From Mycobacterium ahvazicum (GTDB lineage: Bacteria > Actinomycetota > Actinomycetes > Mycobacteriales > Mycobacteriaceae): a stretch of DNA of 64,000 nt. Of this stretch, positions 26,673-35,019 are shown piece after piece (position 1 is the stretch's first letter; each line of letters begins with the position of its first letter). The stretch spans positions 310,001 through 374,000 of the forward strand of contig NZ_FXEG02000005.1 of NCBI RefSeq assembly GCF_900176255.2, read 5' to 3'. The notes beneath the pieces were generated by a model that saw only the letters and a list, made by a program, of their open reading frames with translations, was not told the DNA's origin and made no database searches. A program made the translations under genes and the position numbers.

Positions 26673-26928
26673 GACTCCTCCTGTTGCTTCAGTGCCTTAC
26701 CTCGACAGGCGCCACCCCACCTTTGCGGTGCGACGCTGTGCTTCCAAGGCCCGCCGTACTCGACTGCCAAGACGTGCCCGCGCCTGCGTTACGCGCGATC
26801 GATCCACCACGCTAGCGCACGTTCGGGCGGGCATGCCGGAGCGACCGGCCCCCGCGTGCGACCAGGGCGGATCGCCGCGGCACCCCGTCCGCGAGGGACT
26901 CCGCGGGGGGCGGGTTGCTCGGCACAGG
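26673..26928. other. divergent intergenic region
   Basis: This gap of about 255 bp between the divergent DUF5336 gene and the F420 oxidoreductase gene must hold promoters for both. Only the KstR-type operator at its right end is recognisable; no coding potential was seen. Confidence 0.4.
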
Positions 26929-26942
26929 TAGAACACGTTCTA
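26929..26942. promoter_or_regulatory. KstR operator
   Basis: TAGAACACGTTCTA matches the published KstR consensus TNNAACNNGTTNNA exactly and ends 9 bp before the ATG of the F420-dependent oxidoreductase. KstR is the TetR-family repressor of cholesterol catabolism genes in mycobacteria, released by a cholesterol-derived CoA thioester. The same 14-mer occurs before the second oxidoreductase at 47575. Confidence 0.88.
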
Positions 26943-26951
26943 ATTCTGTGC

Positions 26952-27800
26952 ATGGATTACGGGCTAGTGCTCTTCACCAGTGACCGTGGCATCTCTCCGG
27001 CGGCCGCCGCCAAACTTGCCGACGACCACGGCTTCAAGACGTTCTACGTGCCGGAACACACCCACATCCCGGTCAAGCGGGAGGCCGCGCACCCGACCAC
27101 GGGTGACGAGTCGCTGCCCGATGACCGGTACATGCGCACGTTGGACCCGTGGGTGAGCTTGGGCGCCGCGTGCGCGGTGACGACGCGCGTGCGGCTGTCC
27201 ACCGCGGTGGCGCTGCCGGTCGAGCATGACCCGATCACGCTGGCGAAAAGCATCGCCACGCTGGACCACCTGTCCGGTGGCCGCGTCAGCCTCGGTGTCG
27301 GATTCGGCTGGAACACCGACGAACTGGCCGACCACGGCGTGCCGGCCGGACGCCGGCGCACCTGCCTGCGCGAGTATCTCGAAGCGATGCGCGCGCTGTG
27401 GACACAAGAGGAAGCCTCCTACGACGGCGAGTTCGTCAAGTTCGGCCCTAGCTGGGCCTGGCCCAAGCCGGTGCAGGCGCACGTTCCGGTGCTGGTGGGC
27501 GCCGCAGGCAATGAAAAGAACTTCAAGTGGATCGCGCGCAGCGCGGACGGCTGGATCACCACACCCCGCGACTTCAACATCGACGAGCCGGTGAAGCTGT
27601 TGCAGGACACCTGGGCGGCCGCCGGGCGCGATGGCGCCCCCCAGATCGTGGCGCTGGACTTCAAGCCGGTGCCCGAGAAACTGGCGCACTGGTCGGAGCT
27701 CGGGGTGACCGAGGTGCTGTTCGGCCTGCCGGACAAGTCCGCGGACGAGGTCGCCGCCTACGTCGAACGTTTGGCGGGCAAGCTCTCGTCGATGGTCTGA
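26952..27800 (+). CDS. LLM-class F420-dependent oxidoreductase (Rv0953c-like)
   Basis: Luciferase-like TIM-barrel oxidoreductase of 282 residues, expected to use F420. Motifs: FYVPEHTHIP, the barrel strand LDHLSGGRVSLGVGFGWN and VLVGAAGNEKNFKWIARSADGW. The ATG at 26952 gives the family length. An exact KstR operator lies directly upstream, which places it in the cholesterol regulon, probably reducing or oxidising a sterol-derived intermediate or handling its redox cofactor. Substrate unknown. Confidence 0.9.
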   Translation: MDYGLVLFTSDRGISPAAAAKLADDHGFKTFYVPEHTHIPVKREAAHPTTGDESLPDDRYMRTLDPWVSLGAACAVTTRVRLSTAVALPVEHDPITLAKSIATLDHLSGGRVSLGVGFGWNTDELADHGVPAGRRRTCLREYLEAMRALWTQEEASYDGEFVKFGPSWAWPKPVQAHVPVLVGAAGNEKNFKWIARSADGWITTPRDFNIDEPVKLLQDTWAAAGRDGAPQIVALDFKPVPEKLAHWSELGVTEVLFGLPDKSADEVAAYVERLAGKLSSMV

Positions 27801-27830
27801 GGCGGTCAGCTGCACACCCGTACGGTGCAT

Positions 27831-27875
27831 GCAGTAGTCGGTCTCCGAACCGGACATAAATTGCAGTAGTCAGTC
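27831..27875. repeat. direct repeat upstream of the PPE gene
   Basis: GCAGTAGTCGGTC (27831-27843) and GCAGTAGTCAGTC (27863-27875) are 12/13 identical and 32 bp apart, about three helical turns, and lie 80-124 bp before the PPE start codon. This could be a regulator binding pair or a relic of duplication. Confidence 0.5.
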
Positions 27876-27954
27876 CCGGGTCGAATCGTCGTCGAATCTG
27901 CGCACAATTACCGGCACGTTTGCAGGCCGTATGTTGTGACGAGATCGAGCGCCC

Positions 27955-29286
27955 ATGGATTGGTTGTTGTTGCCTCCGGAGGTCAACTCCGGGTTGCTGT
28001 ATTCCGGCCCCGGGTCAGGGCCGATGTTGGCGGCTGCCGCGGAGTGGGATGCGCTGGCCGCCGAGCTGGAATCCACTGCCAACGGCTACTCCGCCGCGGT
28101 GTCCGGGCTGACCGCCCAGGCATGGACGGGCCCCTCATCGATGCTGATGACGGCCGCAGCGAACGCCTACTTTGAATGGCTGACCACTAGCGCCGCCCAA
28201 GCACTACAAACCGCGAACCAGGCCTACACCGCGGCGGCCGCCTACGAGACGGCGTACGCCATGACGGTGCCCCCGCCGCTGATCGCAGCCAACCGGGCGC
28301 AGTTGACGGCACTGGTGGCGACCAACTTCCTCGGGCAGAACACCGCAGCGATCATGGCCACCGAAGCCGAGTACATGGAGATGTGGGCCCAAGACGCCGA
28401 CGCGATGTACGCCTACGCCGGCGCGTCGACGCCCGCGAGCACCCTGACCCCGTTCACCGAGCCGCCGCAAACCACCAACCCGGCCGGGCAGGACGCCCAG
28501 GCCCGCTCGGTGGCCCAAACCACCGCCAAGACCACCACCGCCCGCACCCAATCCCTGGTCCAATTGGCGCAGCTCCAGAACACCGGGAGCTTCACCGTCG
28601 GCCCGGGGGACATCGCCACCTACGGCGGCATCACGATCATCAACAATGCCAACGGCCCCTTCACGTACACCATCGAGGGCAGCCTCAGCGGCAACGGCAT
28701 CATCCAGATCCTCGACGCCACCGACGTTTTGACCATCGCACAGGGCGGAACCCTGATCGTCAACGGCACCCTCCATCTGCAGGCGGGAGCATCTCTCACC
28801 GTAGCGTCGGGAGGCGCCCTCAACATCGCTGGCCTCAGCGGAAGCGTTATCGTCAACACCGGCTCCCTTAGTGTCGGTTCCGGCGCGACACTGACTGTCA
28901 ACCAGAGTGTGCTCGCCGTCCATGGCGGCTCGCTCGCCCTGGCCAATAGCTTGGTCACCGTCTCTGGTGGAGCGAACCTTCAGCTCGGGGGAGCCGTCAC
29001 CAGCATCCACAGCGGCATCGTGACCGCTAGCGCCACCGACACTGCCGGAATCCAAGCCGCGATCGCCGCGGGTCATCTCAGCATCACGTCCACCGGCTCG
29101 TCTGTTGTCCCTGTCGCGCCGGCAGCGGCGACTCCCGGCGCAATCGCGCCGCCGGGCATGAGCGCACCCGGCCTGGCGGGAACCTCAGGCATCCAGCCGC
29201 AGCTCAGTGTGGATGGCCTCATGGACTTGGCGCGCAGCGTATCTGGCGCCGACCTCGCCGCCGATGCGGCGCCAGTTGCCGGTTAA
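27955..29286 (+). CDS. PPE-family protein with beta-solenoid-like C-terminus
   Basis: The 443-residue protein has a standard PPE domain (MDWLLLPPEVNSGLLYSGPG; WxG-type AWTGPSS at 57; helices to about 170) exported by type VII secretion. After a Thr/Gln-rich linker, residues about 210-360 form short repeated strands of N-G-T/L-x-V/A-G-x-x-L-T-V-x-S-G-G pattern (IVNGTLHLQAGASLTVASGG), like a right-handed beta-helix of adhesins or autotransporters. The C-terminal 80 residues are Pro/Ala-rich. No PE partner gene precedes it. As I recall, M. tuberculosis lacks a gene here, so it looks like a lineage-specific insertion. Confidence 0.88.
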   Translation: MDWLLLPPEVNSGLLYSGPGSGPMLAAAAEWDALAAELESTANGYSAAVSGLTAQAWTGPSSMLMTAAANAYFEWLTTSAAQALQTANQAYTAAAAYETAYAMTVPPPLIAANRAQLTALVATNFLGQNTAAIMATEAEYMEMWAQDADAMYAYAGASTPASTLTPFTEPPQTTNPAGQDAQARSVAQTTAKTTTARTQSLVQLAQLQNTGSFTVGPGDIATYGGITIINNANGPFTYTIEGSLSGNGIIQILDATDVLTIAQGGTLIVNGTLHLQAGASLTVASGGALNIAGLSGSVIVNTGSLSVGSGATLTVNQSVLAVHGGSLALANSLVTVSGGANLQLGGAVTSIHSGIVTASATDTAGIQAAIAAGHLSITSTGSSVVPVAPAAATPGAIAPPGMSAPGLAGTSGIQPQLSVDGLMDLARSVSGADLAADAAPVAG

Positions 29287-29300
29287 CTCGGGCGCCGTAC

Positions 29301-30836
29301 CTACCCCAGCGAAGCCCGGTTGCCGTTGTCGGTCGTCCACACCGAGATCTCCGCACCCAGCGGATCGTCGTTGCACATCAACGCGACGAGATCCTCGTCG
29401 TCGGTGGTGGCCATGAACCGGCTGTTGTCCGCCGCGAGCCTGCCGACGATGATGCCGGTGCGGATCGGCCAGTCGTAGCGCACGGAGTACGTCTCGATCC
29501 TCGCCGCGCCGTCGGGCGTTTTCGTGACCTCGACCTTCGGCAGCGCATCGATCTCCTTTTCCAGCGCCGCGCAGTTGTCGGTGCGCCAGTCCACCGGTCT
29601 GGTCGAGTAGATGCCGACCGAGTACTTGCTCATGATGCCTCCGTTGGCGCCGACCAGGCCGAATTGCCCTGGCCTGTCTCGCATTTGCGTGACTGTCTCG
29701 GCGATACCGTGCAGCGAGTAGCTGTTGCCGGGGCCGCCGAAGTACGGCAATCCACCGGTCAGGGTCAGGCCGCGCGGGTCGTCGCCCTCGATGCCCAGGG
29801 CTTCGCAAATGACGAACACCGGGAACGGGAAGCAGCTGTATAGATCGAAGGTGGCGATATCGTCGACGCCAATTCCGGCCACCCGCAACGCTTCTCGGGC
29901 CGCATGAACCGCCGCGGGGCTGGCGCCGAGGTCGACGCGATCGAGCATCGCCTGCTCGATCATGTCCGAGTGGCCGTGCAGATAAACCCACTTGTCCTGC
30001 GCGACCCCGAGTCGGGACGCCGCCGCCACGGACATCAGCACCGCCGCGGCACCCTGGTTGACCTGATCGCGGGCGACGAGCAACCGCGGGTACGGGTCAC
30101 AGATCATCCGGTTGTCGTCGCTCACGGTGATGATCTCGTCGACGGAGCGCTCAAGCGGCGATGACGAAAGCGGGTTCTTGGCAGCCACTTTCGACATCGG
30201 GGCGAACAACTCGGCCATCTCGCGCCGATAGCGCGCCACGCTGTGGCCGAGGCGCGCGCGACGAGCGTTCTCCATCAGCCCGTACTGTACGGGCGCCCCG
30301 GTCAAGCCGTGCTGGATCGTGTAATCGTCGATGTAGCTGAAGATCTGGTGGCCGCGATCCTCCAGCTGACCCTCGATGTGTTCGGTGAAGTTGGGCTTGG
30401 CTTTTCCGCTCTCGGCGGCCTGGCGCCAAAAGCGAGCCGTCGATCCCGGCTCCGAGCCCATGATCAGCACGACGTCGGCGTCGCCCGCGGCGATCGTGTT
30501 GCCCGCCTCGGTGACCAGTTTCTGCGGACCCTGTCCTCCGACGGGTTCGAGGACCACTCGGGCCGGGTCGCCACCGAGACGATTCATCACCGAACGCGGG
30601 TAGTTGTTCGACTTGCCGAGCGTGGCCGGCATCGGTCCCGAGATCTCGAACTGCCGCAGCGCGAATACCGTGTCGACGGCCTGCGCAACGCCTTTGGCGC
30701 CGGTGTCGGCAAGCGCTTCGGCCACGGCCGCCGTCGCGAGCTCGACCGCCGACATGCCCCGATAGTCGGGGTCGTCGATGCGCTCGGTGAACTGCCCGAC
30801 GCCGACGAGCACCGGAGTACGCGGATCCACCGGCAT
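29301..30836 (-). CDS. thiolase-superfamily protein (acetyl-CoA acetyltransferase-like)
   Basis: The 511-residue protein has the thiolase-like fold of SCP2-type and TLP thiolases (RTPVLVGVGQ; MSAVELATAAVAEALADTG; AAGDADVVLIMGSEPG; LTGGLPYFGGPGNSYSLHG). The usual nucleophile loop (NxCxSG) reads EPVGGQGPQ, so the reactive Cys appears to be missing, and the C-terminal CxG loop reads GANGGIMSKYS. It may bind acyl-CoA without classical thiolysis or use other residues. It is convergent with the PPE gene and lies upstream of sucD on the same strand with a 108-bp gap. Confidence 0.82.
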   Translation of the reverse strand: MPVDPRTPVLVGVGQFTERIDDPDYRGMSAVELATAAVAEALADTGAKGVAQAVDTVFALRQFEISGPMPATLGKSNNYPRSVMNRLGGDPARVVLEPVGGQGPQKLVTEAGNTIAAGDADVVLIMGSEPGSTARFWRQAAESGKAKPNFTEHIEGQLEDRGHQIFSYIDDYTIQHGLTGAPVQYGLMENARRARLGHSVARYRREMAELFAPMSKVAAKNPLSSSPLERSVDEIITVSDDNRMICDPYPRLLVARDQVNQGAAAVLMSVAAASRLGVAQDKWVYLHGHSDMIEQAMLDRVDLGASPAAVHAAREALRVAGIGVDDIATFDLYSCFPFPVFVICEALGIEGDDPRGLTLTGGLPYFGGPGNSYSLHGIAETVTQMRDRPGQFGLVGANGGIMSKYSVGIYSTRPVDWRTDNCAALEKEIDALPKVEVTKTPDGAARIETYSVRYDWPIRTGIIVGRLAADNSRFMATTDDEDLVALMCNDDPLGAEISVWTTDNGNRASLG

Positions 30837-30944
30837 GACAAACCTCCTGGCAACTGTTAGTTCGACAGGCTAATCGATGCCTGGGACCAAAACGAAACCG
30901 CGGCCAGATCGCGAATTCGCGACCCGACCGCGGTCTCGAAAGAA

Positions 30945-31847
30945 CTACAGGCTCTGCAGGATCTCCCGGGCGAGTGCCGCGGTCTCCGACGGCGTCTTGC
31001 CCACCTTGACCCCGGCGGCCTCCAGGGCCTCCTTCTTGGCGGCCGCGGTGCCCGACGAGCCGGACACGATCGCGCCCGCGTGGCCCATCGTCTTGCCTTC
31101 CGGCGCAGTGAATCCCGCGACGTAGCCGACGACCGGCTTGGACACGTTGGCCTTGATGTAGTCGGCGGCCCGTTCCTCGGCGTCACCGCCGATCTCGCCG
31201 ATCATCACGATGATCTTGGTCTCGGGGTCCTTCTCGAACGCCTCGATCGCGTCGATGTGGGTGGTGCCGATCACCGGGTCACCACCGATACCGATCGAGG
31301 TCGAGAAGCCGAAATCACGCAGCTCGTACATCATCTGGTAGGTCAGCGTGCCGGACTTGGACACCAGCCCGACCGGGCCGGGGCCGCTGATGTTGGCCGG
31401 GGTGATGCCGGCCAGCGCCTCACCCGGAGTGATGATGCCGGGGCAGTTCGGGCCGATGATCCGCGTCTTGCGCCCCTTGTGGACGTTGTAGGCCCACGCA
31501 TATGCGCTGTCCTGCACCGGAATTCCCTCAGTGATGACCACCAGCAGCGGAATCTCGGCGTCGATGGCTTCGATGATGGCGTCCTTGGCGAACTTCGGCG
31601 GAACGAACACGACCGACACGTTGGCGCCGGTCTCCTTCATCGCCTCGGCGACGCTGCCGAACACCGGAAGTTCGACGTCCTTGCCTTTCGCGTCGACGTG
31701 CGACACGGTGGTGCCGGCCTTACGGGCGTTGACGCCACCGACCACCGCGGTGCCGGCCTTCAGCATCAAGGCGGTGTGCTTGGTGCCCTCCCCGCCGGTG
31801 ATGCCCTGGACGATGACTTTGGAGTCCTTGTTCAGGAAGATAGACAT
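30945..31847 (-). CDS. sucD: succinyl-CoA synthetase alpha subunit
   Basis: The alpha subunit of succinyl-CoA ligase (TCA cycle) binds CoA and carries the phosphohistidine. The 300 residues include a CoA-binding Rossmann domain (VIVQGITGGEGTKHT), IGPNCPGIITPGE and the active-site His256 in GHAGAIVSG. It follows sucC with a 12-bp gap. Confidence 0.97.
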   Translation of the reverse strand: MSIFLNKDSKVIVQGITGGEGTKHTALMLKAGTAVVGGVNARKAGTTVSHVDAKGKDVELPVFGSVAEAMKETGANVSVVFVPPKFAKDAIIEAIDAEIPLLVVITEGIPVQDSAYAWAYNVHKGRKTRIIGPNCPGIITPGEALAGITPANISGPGPVGLVSKSGTLTYQMMYELRDFGFSTSIGIGGDPVIGTTHIDAIEAFEKDPETKIIVMIGEIGGDAEERAADYIKANVSKPVVGYVAGFTAPEGKTMGHAGAIVSGSSGTAAAKKEALEAAGVKVGKTPSETAALAREILQSL

Positions 31848-31859
31848 TGCTTGGCTCCC

Positions 31860-33023
31860 TTACTTATTCGCCAGCTCGGCGGCTTTGTCGGCACCGGCGT
31901 CCATGGTCTCGGCCTGGATCACCAGCGGGTGGTTGGCTTTCGCCAGAATCTGGCGGCCTTCGTCGACGTTGTTGCCGTCGAGCCGGACCACGAGCGGCTT
32001 GTTGGCCTCGTCGCCGAGCATGTTCAGCGCGGTCACGATGCCGTTGGCGACGGCGTCGCAGGAGGTGATGCCGCCGAACACGTTGACGAACACGCTCTTG
32101 ACCTGCTTGTCGTTCAGGATGACGTCGAGACCCGCGGCCATCACTTCGGCCGAGGCGCCACCGCCGATGTCGAGGAAGTTGGCCGGCTTGACCCCACCGT
32201 GCTTCTCCCCGGCGTAGGCGACGACGTCGAGCGTCGACATCACCAGACCCGCGCCGTTACCGATGATGCCGACGGCGCCATCGAGCTTCACGTAGTTGAG
32301 GTCGTGCTCCTTGGCCTTGAGCTCCAGCGGGTCGGTCGCGTCGCGGTCCTCGAACTCGGCGTGGCCGGGCTGCCGGAAGTCGGCGTTGGCGTCGAGGGTG
32401 ACCTTGCCGTCCAGAGCCAGGATTTGGTTGTCGGGCGTGCGCACCAGCGGGTTGACCTCGACCAGCGTGGCGTCCTCGGCGACGAAAAGCTCCCACAGCT
32501 TGGAGATGGTGTTCGCGGCGGCGTCGAGCACCTCGGCCGGCAGGTGGCCCTGCTCGGCGATGGACCGGGCGGTCGCCAGGTCGACACCGGTCACGGCGTC
32601 CACCGGGACCTTGGCCAGCCGCTCGGGCTTGGTGGCGGCGACTTCTTCGATCTCCATCCCGCCCTCGACCGAGCACATCGCGAGGTAGGTGCGGTTGGCG
32701 CGGTCGAGCAGGAACGAGATGTAGTACTCCTCGGCGATGTCGCTGGCCTCGGCGACCAGCAGTTTCTTCACGATGTGACCCTTGATGTCCAGGCCGAGGA
32801 TGTTCTTGGCGTGCTCGTACGCGTCGTCGGGTGTCGCGGCGAATTTCACGCCACCGGCCTTGCCGCGGCCGCCGACCTTGACCTGCGCCTTGACCATCAC
32901 GGGGGCACCGACCTCGGTCGCGATTTCCTTCGCACCCTCGGCGGTGTCGGTTACACGACCGGGCGTAGTAGGTACGTTGTGCTTAACGAACAGTTCTTTC
33001 GCTTGATACTCGAAAAGGTCCAT
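31860..33023 (-). CDS. sucC: succinyl-CoA synthetase beta subunit
   Basis: The beta subunit has an ATP-grasp nucleotide-binding domain (residues 1-235; MDLFEYQAKELFVKHNVPTT) and a C-terminal CoA-ligase domain (NFLDIGGGASAEVMAAGLD; VFVNVFGGITSCD). The 387 residues are standard length. First gene of sucCD, divergent from the LytM peptidase gene 237 bp away; that gap holds the promoters but none could be placed with confidence. Confidence 0.97.
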   Translation of the reverse strand: MDLFEYQAKELFVKHNVPTTPGRVTDTAEGAKEIATEVGAPVMVKAQVKVGGRGKAGGVKFAATPDDAYEHAKNILGLDIKGHIVKKLLVAEASDIAEEYYISFLLDRANRTYLAMCSVEGGMEIEEVAATKPERLAKVPVDAVTGVDLATARSIAEQGHLPAEVLDAAANTISKLWELFVAEDATLVEVNPLVRTPDNQILALDGKVTLDANADFRQPGHAEFEDRDATDPLELKAKEHDLNYVKLDGAVGIIGNGAGLVMSTLDVVAYAGEKHGGVKPANFLDIGGGASAEVMAAGLDVILNDKQVKSVFVNVFGGITSCDAVANGIVTALNMLGDEANKPLVVRLDGNNVDEGRQILAKANHPLVIQAETMDAGADKAAELANK

Positions 33024-33260
33024 GAACTCACTGTCTTCGCTCGAGTTATTTGCAAGGCCTACAGCTGGGCGGTGCCGGAATCGGCGACTCGCACGGTGGA
33101 ACTGTATCCACCCGCAAAACGGCCCCTACCGCCGCATCCACCCATGTGGCACAGGTCACGACACGCCCGGAGAGCTCAAACGTGATCCAGTTCACAATCC
33201 GTCCCCGAGGTTGCCAGCCGGATCGGTAAACGGTTAACGTCCTAAAGTCCAGATAACGTT

Positions 33261-34376
33261 ATGGTCACGATACGAGGACATTTCAGCTTGTCCCAACACC
33301 GTCTCGCGCGTACTCCTGCGTTGTCAGGAGCCGGTCGCCATCATCGCGACCTGTGGGCGCAACCGCACCAGAACGAAGTCACCGAGATCCTGCCGTTGGA
33401 CGGCTTCGACTTCAACGACCTGGACTTCGCGGACTCCGTTGAGCTCGACGAGCTGGACCTCAGCAATGACTCGACGTTCGATTACGAAGCGCAGGTGCTG
33501 CTCGCTCCCGAGCTCGACGACCTCGCCGAGATCGACGACCTGACCCCGCTGCGGCTGGCGGCTCCCGCCACGGTGGCCGCCACTGCCGTGAACGAGGGCC
33601 TGGCCCAGCTCGCCCTCAAGCTCGGCGCAGACCCGGGCTCGGACGACATCGACGTCAGCGGTGTGCGCCGCAGCGGCCAGCACCGCAAGCAGCCGACCAG
33701 TGCGGCCAAGGGCCGGGTTCTGATCTCGGCGATGGCCGCGGGCGCGGCGGCCGCCGCGGCCCACACCGCGACCAGCCAAGCCGAGACCACCAAGGCCGAG
33801 ACGGTGCTGACCGCCAACGCCTCGGCCCTGACCGGCGGATCGAGCGGCAACGCGACCCGCGGCGCCCAGGTGATCGCGGTCCAGCCGGCGGCCAACGCCC
33901 TGCACAACCAGGAGCTCGCCAAGGGCGTCGCTTTCGCCAACGACCGCGCCCAGCGCGAGGCGCGACTGCAGCAACCGCTGTACGTGATGCCCACCCACGG
34001 GATCTTCACGTCGAACTTCGGCTATCGCTGGGGCGTGCTGCATGCCGGCATCGACCTCGCCAACTCGATCGGAACGCCGATCGTGGCGGTGTCCGACGGT
34101 GTCGTGATCGACGCCGGCCCGACCGCCGGCTACGGCATGTGGGTCAAGCTGCTCCACGCCGACGGCACCGTCACGCTGTACGGCCACATCAACACCGCCC
34201 TGGTCAGTGTGGGCCAGCGCGTGATGGCCGGCGACCAGATCGCCACGATGGGCAACCGGGGTAATTCCACCGGCCCACACTTGCACTTCGAGGTGCTCCA
34301 AGGTGGCACCGAACGCATCGACCCGGTCCCATGGCTGGCCAAGCGAGGAATTTTCGTCGGCAATTACGCTGGTTGA
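33261..34376 (+). CDS. M23/LytM metallopeptidase (Rv0950c-like)
   Basis: The 371-residue protein ends in an M23 (lysostaphin-type) domain with the zinc motifs H-x3-D (HAGIDLAN) and HxH (HLHFEVL), intact for a peptidoglycan endopeptidase. Before it come an acidic low-complexity region (residues about 40-85), one hydrophobic Ala-rich segment (about 160-180) that may anchor the protein, and an Ala/Thr-rich linker, placing the catalytic domain outside the membrane. The upstream AACGTT-rich leader lacks a clear ribosome site. Confidence 0.9.
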   Translation: MVTIRGHFSLSQHRLARTPALSGAGRHHRDLWAQPHQNEVTEILPLDGFDFNDLDFADSVELDELDLSNDSTFDYEAQVLLAPELDDLAEIDDLTPLRLAAPATVAATAVNEGLAQLALKLGADPGSDDIDVSGVRRSGQHRKQPTSAAKGRVLISAMAAGAAAAAAHTATSQAETTKAETVLTANASALTGGSSGNATRGAQVIAVQPAANALHNQELAKGVAFANDRAQREARLQQPLYVMPTHGIFTSNFGYRWGVLHAGIDLANSIGTPIVAVSDGVVIDAGPTAGYGMWVKLLHADGTVTLYGHINTALVSVGQRVMAGDQIATMGNRGNSTGPHLHFEVLQGGTERIDPVPWLAKRGIFVGNYAG

Positions 34377-34377
34377 G

Positions 34378-34941
34378 GTGACCGCGCCGAACGACCCCGG
34401 ACCAACTGAGCCGCCCGCCGAATCACGAACACGGATCATTCGACGTGCCCCGAGCGGGCCGATGCCCTCGATCCCGGACAACCCCACCACGCACCTGCCA
34501 GGCCCGGCCGCACTCGATCAGGGAGCCACGCGCGCGGCCGCGCGCAGCAGCCTGGCCGACCGGCCGATCGATGAACCGGCTCCCCGGACGGTCACCGCGG
34601 CCGCCGCGGTCAGCATCGTCAGCGGCTGGGCCACGTCGGTGGTCGCCACGGATCTGATCGCCGGCTGGTGGCGGACCGATCGCCTGTTCTGCATCGCGAT
34701 CGCGTTCCTGGCGCTGGTGTTCGCGACCGCCACCATCACCGGCGTGATCATGCTGCTGCAACGTCGCGCGCTGGGCCGCTACCTGATCATCACCGGAGCG
34801 GTGGTCGCGGTGCTGACCTACGGCGGTGTTTTCATCGCGGGGGCCCGCGTCGCCTGGATCGTGCACGCCTTCCCGGTGCTGCCGATCGCCAGTGTTCTGT
34901 TGGCGATGCACCCGCAGACCACCCGCTGGCTGCAGAGGTAA
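34378..34941 (+). CDS. small polytopic membrane protein
   Basis: The 187-residue product has a Pro-rich cytoplasmic N-terminus of about 75 residues and four predicted TM segments (about 78-98, 102-128, 135-155, 160-180). GTG 34378 lies 1 base after the peptidase stop, suggesting coupling; ATG 34462 (MPSIPDNPT) is an alternative. No domain is recognised. Operon position suggests a partner of the LytM peptidase. Confidence 0.65.
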   Translation: MTAPNDPGPTEPPAESRTRIIRRAPSGPMPSIPDNPTTHLPGPAALDQGATRAAARSSLADRPIDEPAPRTVTAAAAVSIVSGWATSVVATDLIAGWWRTDRLFCIAIAFLALVFATATITGVIMLLQRRALGRYLIITGAVVAVLTYGGVFIAGARVAWIVHAFPVLPIASVLLAMHPQTTRWLQR

Positions 34942-35019
34942 GCCCGTCTCACCGAACGTGCTTCGATGGCGAAACCGCCGGCCATCTTTTCGCTGTGGCC
35001 GCACGCTCGGCGCAATGGT

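Noticed and set aside
24537..27800. Very long plus-strand open frame of 1087 codons
   Set aside because: It runs antisense through perM and the DUF5336 gene and only its last quarter is the real F420 oxidoreductase; the rest has Arg/Gly/Gln-rich shadow composition.
31080..33185. 701-codon plus-strand frame opposite sucCD
   Set aside because: Shadow of highly conserved sucC and sucD on the other strand.
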